NCBI GenBank assembly: GCA_905234985.1 | Contig: CAJOJQ010000002.1 | Coordinates: 57,300-121,299 of the forward strand | Direction: 5' to 3' | Length of the DNA stretch: 64,000 bases | Origin: an uncultured Christensenellaceae bacterium | GTDB taxonomy: Bacteria > Bacillota > Clostridia > Christensenellales > Aristaeellaceae | In this document: positions 60,088 through 64,000 of the stretch, in pieces | Position numbering within the stretch: the first letter of the stretch is position 1 | How the letters are laid out: each line of letters starts with the position of its first letter | The notes under the pieces: generated by a model | Told to the model about the DNA's origin: nothing | What the model saw: the letters and a program-made list of their open reading frames with translations, nothing else | Database searches by the model: none | Program-made: the position numbers and the translations under genes

Positions 60088-61830
60088 TTATTTGCAGTAT
60101 TCGATGGCGCTCTCCGCCGCGATGCGGCCAAAGATCACGATATCAGCCACAGCGTTGCCGCCTAAGCGGTTGCCGCCGTGGACGCCGCCGGTCACTTCGC
60201 CAGCCGCGAACAGGCCGGGAATTACGTCGCCGTTGGTGTTGATCACCTGGGCGCTGGTGTTGATCTTCACGCCGCCCATGGTGTGATGGATGCCGGGGGC
60301 GATCTGGATGGCGTAGTAGGGCGGGGTGGTCAGGTTGTTGTCCATGCCGGTGGTGCGGCCGAAGGCGGCGTCGTTCTGGGTGGCAACCGCTTCGTTCCAA
60401 TCATTCAGGGTCATGGCCAGGAAGTAGGGATAAATGTCCAGCTTCCGGGCCAGCTCCTCGATGGTGTCCGCCTGCACGGTCAGGCCGTTCTTCACGTACT
60501 TTTCGATGGCTTTCAGGTTGTCCCGCAGGTGCTGGTCAAAGATGATGTAGGCATACTGGCCTTCCTGCGCCAGCTCGGCGGCGGAAACCGCGTCGCGGGT
60601 CAGCAGTTCGTTGGTGAAGCGGTGGCCGCTCTGGTTCACCAGGATGGCGCCGTCGCCGCGCACCGATTCGGTGATCAGCATGGACGTGGTCTGTTCCACG
60701 GTGGGATGCAGCTGAATCTGCTCGATATCCACCAGGGCCGCGCCCACAGCCTGGGCCATCACAATGCCGTCGCCGGTAGCGCCGGGGGCGTTGGTGGTCA
60801 CGGTGCCCTGCAGGTCAGGACGGAAACCGGCGATCATGTCCAGGTTCGCGCCGAAGCCGCCGGTAGCCAGGATGACCGCTTTGGCCTTGATGGTATAGTT
60901 GGCGTCCTTGCCTTCGGCTTTCACGCCGGCAATCTTGCCGTCTTCCATGATCAGCTCGGTGGCCTTGGTGTTCAGCATCACTTCCACACCCAGCTCCGTG
61001 AGCTTTTCGGAGAACTTGTCTACCAGGTAGTTGCCCACGGCGCTGCCATCGGCGGGCGCGTGGATGCGGTTGGTGGAAGCGCCGCCGGAGAAGGAGATCT
61101 TGGGCAGGTCAGCGCCGATGCTGTCCAGCCATTCGATGGCGCCCGCGGACTGTTCCGCCATGGTGCGCACCAGCTCGGGGTCGTTCAGGTTGTGGCCGCC
61201 GGTCATGGTATCGGAAATGAACAGCTCCACGGAGTCCTGAATGTTCTGTTCCTTCTGGTAGTGGGTTTCAGCGGCGTTCATACCGCCGGTGGCCTTGGTG
61301 GTGTTGCCGCCCACGTAAGGCATTTTTTCCAGGATGATGAACTGCTTGCCCGCCTGGTGGGCCATGATGGCGGCGGCCATGCCGGCGCCGCCCGCGCCCA
61401 CGATGACGATTTCGGTTTCAAGGGTCTTTTCTTCCTTGGCTCCGTCCTCGGCGGCAACGCGCTTGTTGGCGTCTAAATAGGCGATATCCGCGCCCGCCTT
61501 TTCCAGGGCTTCCGTGGCGGCGGCGATGATGGCCGTGCTGGTCACGGTAGCGCCGGACAGGATATCCACGTTGGGGGTCTGGGCCTTGACGATTTCGCCC
61601 GGCAAGGTCTGGATGGCTACGCCGCCCAGGGCCGGGGTTTCAGCGTCGCCCGTCACGGTCACGTCGGTGATTTCCGTTTCGGAAACGGTCACGGAAACCT
61701 TCACCGCGCCGCCGAAGCCTTTCCCCTCCGCTTCGTAGGTGCCGGGGGTAAACACGGCTCCCTCGGCAAACGCGCTGACTGAGAACAGCAGCATCATCAG
61801 CGCCAGAACCAAGCTGATCAGTTTGGACAT
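60088..61830 (-). CDS. Secreted FMN-binding FAD-dependent reductase (fumarate/urocanate reductase-like)
   Basis: 580 aa. Signal peptide about 1-22 (ISLVLALMMLLFSVSAFA). FMN_bind domain about 27-115 with the flavinylation motif ILSGATVTSTA, where the first Thr would carry FMN added by ApbE. FAD_binding_2 domain from about 138 (VIVGAGGAGMAAAI, GGNTTKATGGMNAAET) with active-site-like HGGNRLGGNAVADI near the end. An extracytoplasmic electron acceptor reductase for fumarate, urocanate, an acrylate or similar. No haem motif, ApbE or electron donor gene is in the window. Monocistronic, promoter TTGCCA-17-TACAAT. Substrate not determinable. Confidence 0.87.
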   Translation of the reverse strand: MSKLISLVLALMMLLFSVSAFAEGAVFTPGTYEAEGKGFGGAVKVSVTVSETEITDVTVTGDAETPALGGVAIQTLPGEIVKAQTPNVDILSGATVTSTAIIAAATEALEKAGADIAYLDANKRVAAEDGAKEEKTLETEIVIVGAGGAGMAAAIMAHQAGKQFIILEKMPYVGGNTTKATGGMNAAETHYQKEQNIQDSVELFISDTMTGGHNLNDPELVRTMAEQSAGAIEWLDSIGADLPKISFSGGASTNRIHAPADGSAVGNYLVDKFSEKLTELGVEVMLNTKATELIMEDGKIAGVKAEGKDANYTIKAKAVILATGGFGANLDMIAGFRPDLQGTVTTNAPGATGDGIVMAQAVGAALVDIEQIQLHPTVEQTTSMLITESVRGDGAILVNQSGHRFTNELLTRDAVSAAELAQEGQYAYIIFDQHLRDNLKAIEKYVKNGLTVQADTIEELARKLDIYPYFLAMTLNDWNEAVATQNDAAFGRTTGMDNNLTTPPYYAIQIAPGIHHTMGGVKINTSAQVINTNGDVIPGLFAAGEVTGGVHGGNRLGGNAVADIVIFGRIAAESAIEYCK

Positions 61831-61877
61831 ACTCTTCTTCCCTCCAATTTCAGCCCCGAAGAGCTTTTCATGAAATC

Positions 61878-61906
61878 ATTGTACCATATTCATAAGGGGA
61901 TGGCAA
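61878..61906 (-). promoter_or_regulatory. Promoter of the flavin reductase gene
   Basis: Minus strand: TTGCCA, 17-base spacer, TACAAT, about 48 bases before the start codon. Confidence 0.65.
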
Positions 61907-61960
61907 TGCGTTGAAGAAGAAAAATATCCTTTTTGATCTGTTTTTTTCCGTTCAAGCCAT

Positions 61961-62020
61961 GGGCAAAAAACAAAAACGGTCTGTTTTTGCAAATCCGGAC
62001 TGAATTTTGCAAAAACAGAC
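61961..62020 (-). terminator. Terminator of dnaK
   Basis: Minus strand: GTCTGTTTTTGC paired perfectly with GCAAAAACAGAC, then CGTTTTTGTTTTTTG. Confidence 0.85.
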
Positions 62021-62030
62021 TCTATTCTCC

Positions 62031-63788
62031 TTATGAATTCATCAAATGCGACGCTGCTTGACGCAGGGTATCCATCCCGGCGCGGATGGCGGAAAGGTCG
62101 CTTTCTTCCATTTTATCCGGCTGCTTGCGGAAGACCAGCTTCCGCAGGGCGTTCACATCATCCTTGATCTGCTTCTTTTCCGCTTTGTCCAGCTGCTTGC
62201 CTTTTTCGTCCAAGGCCTTTTCCACATCGTTCATGAGCTGCTGGGCTTCATGGATGATATTAAGGGAATCCCTGCGCACCTGATCCTGGGCGGCATACTG
62301 CTCCGCGTCCCGGATGGCGGCGTTGATTTCCGCGTCGCTCATTTTGTCGTTGGCGGTGATGGTGATGCCCTGCTCCTTGCCGGTATCCATATCCTTGGCG
62401 GACACGCGCAGGATGCCGTTGGTGTCGATATCGAAGGTCACTTCGATCTGGGGCACCCCTGCCGGTGCCATCTTGATGCCCTTCAGCTTGAATTTGCCGA
62501 TGGTTTTGTTGTCCGCCGCCATGGGCCTTTCCCCTTGCAGCACGTGGATTTCCACGCTGGTCTGGAAGGGCGCGGCGGTAGTGAAGATTTGGGAATAATG
62601 GACGGGCAGGGTGGAATTGCGCTCTACCAGCCTTGTGGCCACGCCGCCCACCGTTTCGATGGACAGGGACAGGGGCGTCACGTCCAGCAGCAGAATACCC
62701 TTATTCACGGATAGGGCCTTGGAGCTGGACAGGGTGTCCCCTTGGATGGCCGCGCCCTGGGCTACGCACTCGTCGGGGTTGATGTTCTTGCTGGGTTCCT
62801 TGCCCGTGAGCTGGCGCACTTTTTGCTGTACGGCGGGAATGCGGGTGGAGCCGCCCACCAGCAGCACCCGGCCCAATTCGGATGCGGCGATGCCCGCGTC
62901 GTTTAAGGCGGCCTGCACCGGCCCGGCGGTGCGCTCCACCAGATCGCGGGTCATTTCGTTGAATTTGCTGCGGGTCAGCGTCAGGTCCAGGTGGACGGGC
63001 GCGCCGCCTTGCTGGGTGATATAGGGCAGGGTGATTTGCGCCGTTTCCGCCGCCGAAAGCTCCTTCTTGGCCTGCTCCGCCGCTTCTTTGACCCGGGCCA
63101 GCGCGACCAGGTCATTCCGCAGATTGACGCGCTGGGTGCGGGCCGCCTCCTCGCAGACCCAATTGACTACCCGTTCGTCAAAATCGTCGCCGCCTAAGTG
63201 ATTGTCGCCGGAGGTGGCCAGCACCTCGATCACGCTTTCCCCGATCTCGATCACCGACACGTCGAAGGTGCCGCCGCCCAAATCGTACACCATCACCTTT
63301 TGCGCCGTGCCGGTGTTCAATCCGTATGCCAGGGCGGCGCTGGTGGGTTCGTTGATGATGCGCTTCACGTTCAGCCCGGCGATGGCGCCCGCGTCCTTGG
63401 TGGCCTGCCGCTGAATATCGTTAAAATAGGCGGGCACGGTGATCACCGCGTCGGTGACCGGTTCGCCCAAATAGCTTTCCGCGTCGGATCGCAATTTGCG
63501 CAGGATCATGGCGCTGATTTCCTGGGGCGTCCAGCTTTTGCCGTCGATATTCACGCGCCAGTCCGTGCCCATTTGCCGCTTGATGGAGGAAATGGTGCGC
63601 TTGGCGTTTACGGTAGCCTGGTGTGCCGCCGCGCTGCCCACCAGGCGCGTGCCGTCGTTGGTGAAGGCCACCACGGAAGGGGTGGTGCGTTCTCCTTTAT
63701 CGTTGGGAATAATCACCGCGTGTCCGCCCTCCACGACGGAAACGCAGCTGTTGGTGGTGCCTAAGTCGATGCCGATGGTTTTGCTCAT
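62031..63788 (-). CDS. dnaK: Hsp70 chaperone DnaK
   Basis: 585 aa. ATPase domain with [69 protein letters not shown] and [17 protein letters not shown]; substrate-binding domain with [16 protein letters not shown] and GIPxIEVTF-like [21 protein letters not shown]. It ends without the usual 25-50-residue disordered tail. No grpE, dnaJ or hrcA flank it, and no CIRCE inverted repeat is visible. Possibly a second DnaK paralogue rather than the heat-shock copy. Confidence 0.92.
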   Translation of the reverse strand: MSKTIGIDLGTTNSCVSVVEGGHAVIIPNDKGERTTPSVVAFTNDGTRLVGSAAAHQATVNAKRTISSIKRQMGTDWRVNIDGKSWTPQEISAMILRKLRSDAESYLGEPVTDAVITVPAYFNDIQRQATKDAGAIAGLNVKRIINEPTSAALAYGLNTGTAQKVMVYDLGGGTFDVSVIEIGESVIEVLATSGDNHLGGDDFDERVVNWVCEEAARTQRVNLRNDLVALARVKEAAEQAKKELSAAETAQITLPYITQQGGAPVHLDLTLTRSKFNEMTRDLVERTAGPVQAALNDAGIAASELGRVLLVGGSTRIPAVQQKVRQLTGKEPSKNINPDECVAQGAAIQGDTLSSSKALSVNKGILLLDVTPLSLSIETVGGVATRLVERNSTLPVHYSQIFTTAAPFQTSVEIHVLQGERPMAADNKTIGKFKLKGIKMAPAGVPQIEVTFDIDTNGILRVSAKDMDTGKEQGITITANDKMSDAEINAAIRDAEQYAAQDQVRRDSLNIIHEAQQLMNDVEKALDEKGKQLDKAEKKQIKDDVNALRKLVFRKQPDKMEESDLSAIRAGMDTLRQAASHLMNS

Positions 63789-63824
63789 TGGTTCAGTCTC
63801 CCCTCAATCCAGTGATACAATCCT

Positions 63825-63830
63825 ATTATA
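63825..63830 (-). promoter_or_regulatory. dnaK extended -10 promoter
   Basis: Minus strand: TGGTATAAT, about 40 bases before the ATG. No good -35 at 17 bases, and no CIRCE element. Confidence 0.5.
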
Positions 63831-63877
63831 CCATGATTGTCGCCGTGCTGCGCAACTCGCTTCGCTCGCTTGCCCGG

Positions 63878-64000
63878 CGACACGGAAAACCTTCGGTTTT
63901 CCGTAACTGTCCAGTCCACCCAAAAATTAACATAAAATTCCAAAAGGTAAACTGAGCAGTGATGTCGAATAATAAACCATAGCAAGAGGAGCTATGGGGA
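63878..64000. other. Non-coding end of the window with hairpins
   Basis: ACGGAAAACC-TTC-GGTTTTCCGT is a perfect hairpin without a T-tract. At the end CCATAGC/GCTATGG (63981-63997) on the minus strand is followed by TTTATTATT and may terminate a gene beyond the window. The 66-codon track ORF (63785-63985) overlaps the dnaK promoter and is not called. Confidence 0.5.

Noticed and set aside
63785-63985. 66-codon minus-strand ORF at the window end
   Set aside because: Overlaps the dnaK promoter and 5' UTR and a perfect hairpin; no family match.

Overview
The window looks like chromosomal DNA of a spore-forming, Gram-positive anaerobe of the class Clostridia. The main evidence is the spoIIGA-sigE pair, which is specific to endospore formers, together with Firmicutes-type dnaG-rpoD-trmK-nif3, LexA, YerC-type TrpR, DegV and AGGAGG-type ribosome binding sites. 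GC content is high by eye (roughly 55-60%). The family is not resolved. No phage, transposase, CRISPR array or tRNA was found.

Layout. 1-5.5 kb: malQ, then a heterodimeric ABC exporter pair preceded by a strong promoter, a 28-codon leader ORF and an intrinsic terminator (a probable attenuator). 5.5-7.1 kb: spoIIGA-sigE. 7.1-11.1 kb (minus): tldD-tldE-rimO. 11.1-13.3 kb (minus): two COG0523 GTPases, one with a long His/Asp/Glu tract and one carrying a DUF1980-like C-terminus. 13.4-14.8 kb (minus): two MgtC-type membrane proteins, the upstream one broken by a one-base indel in a G7 run. 15-16.3 kb: a DUF3783 protein and an EamA transporter. 16.3-27.1 kb: a molybdenum cofactor supercluster, with a leader holding duplicated aptamer-like modules, modA-modB-modC-moeA, a MoeA-like protein, moaA, a MobB-MoaC fusion, a MogA-MoaE fusion and an 810-aa adenosine-deaminase-like protein with a SLOG-like C-terminal domain. 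27.1-30 kb (minus): two paralogous secreted WG-repeat-like proteins. 30.3-36 kb: a giant APC permease-GGDEF-REC-GGDEF-EAL fusion and a Cache-GGDEF diguanylate cyclase. 36.2-38.5 kb: a secreted wall-binding protein. 38.7-40.6 kb: a COG1237 metallo-hydrolase and a split chromate transporter. 40.7-45.3 kb: yerC-pcrA-ligA. 45.3-45.9 kb: a highly structured non-coding stretch. 45.9-49.1 kb: a hypothetical protein, an RluA-type pseudouridine synthase, a HAD phosphatase and a GNAT. 49.2-52.6 kb: degV, a tyrosine recombinase, a small Cys-rich protein and lexA. 52.8-53.2 kb (minus): RNase P RNA with its promoter. 53.2-59.9 kb (minus): an XRE/zinc-ribbon regulator and the macromolecular synthesis cluster dgt-dnaG-rpoD-trmK-nif3-zinc ribbon protein. 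60-63.8 kb (minus): a secreted FMN/FAD reductase and a DnaK.

How genes work together. The Mo block imports molybdate (ModABC), makes cPMP (MoaA, MoaC), converts it to molybdopterin (MoaE domain; no MoaD is seen here), adenylates it (MogA domain) and inserts Mo (MoeA). Its leader looks like a tandem Moco-type riboswitch. The permease-c-di-GMP fusion and its neighbouring cyclase suggest that solute sensing sets c-di-GMP level. The most unusual items are the ADA/SLOG-like protein in the Mo operon, the permease/c-di-GMP fusion, the attenuator upstream of the ABC exporter, the duplicated riboswitch-like leader, and families of palindromic intergenic repeats.
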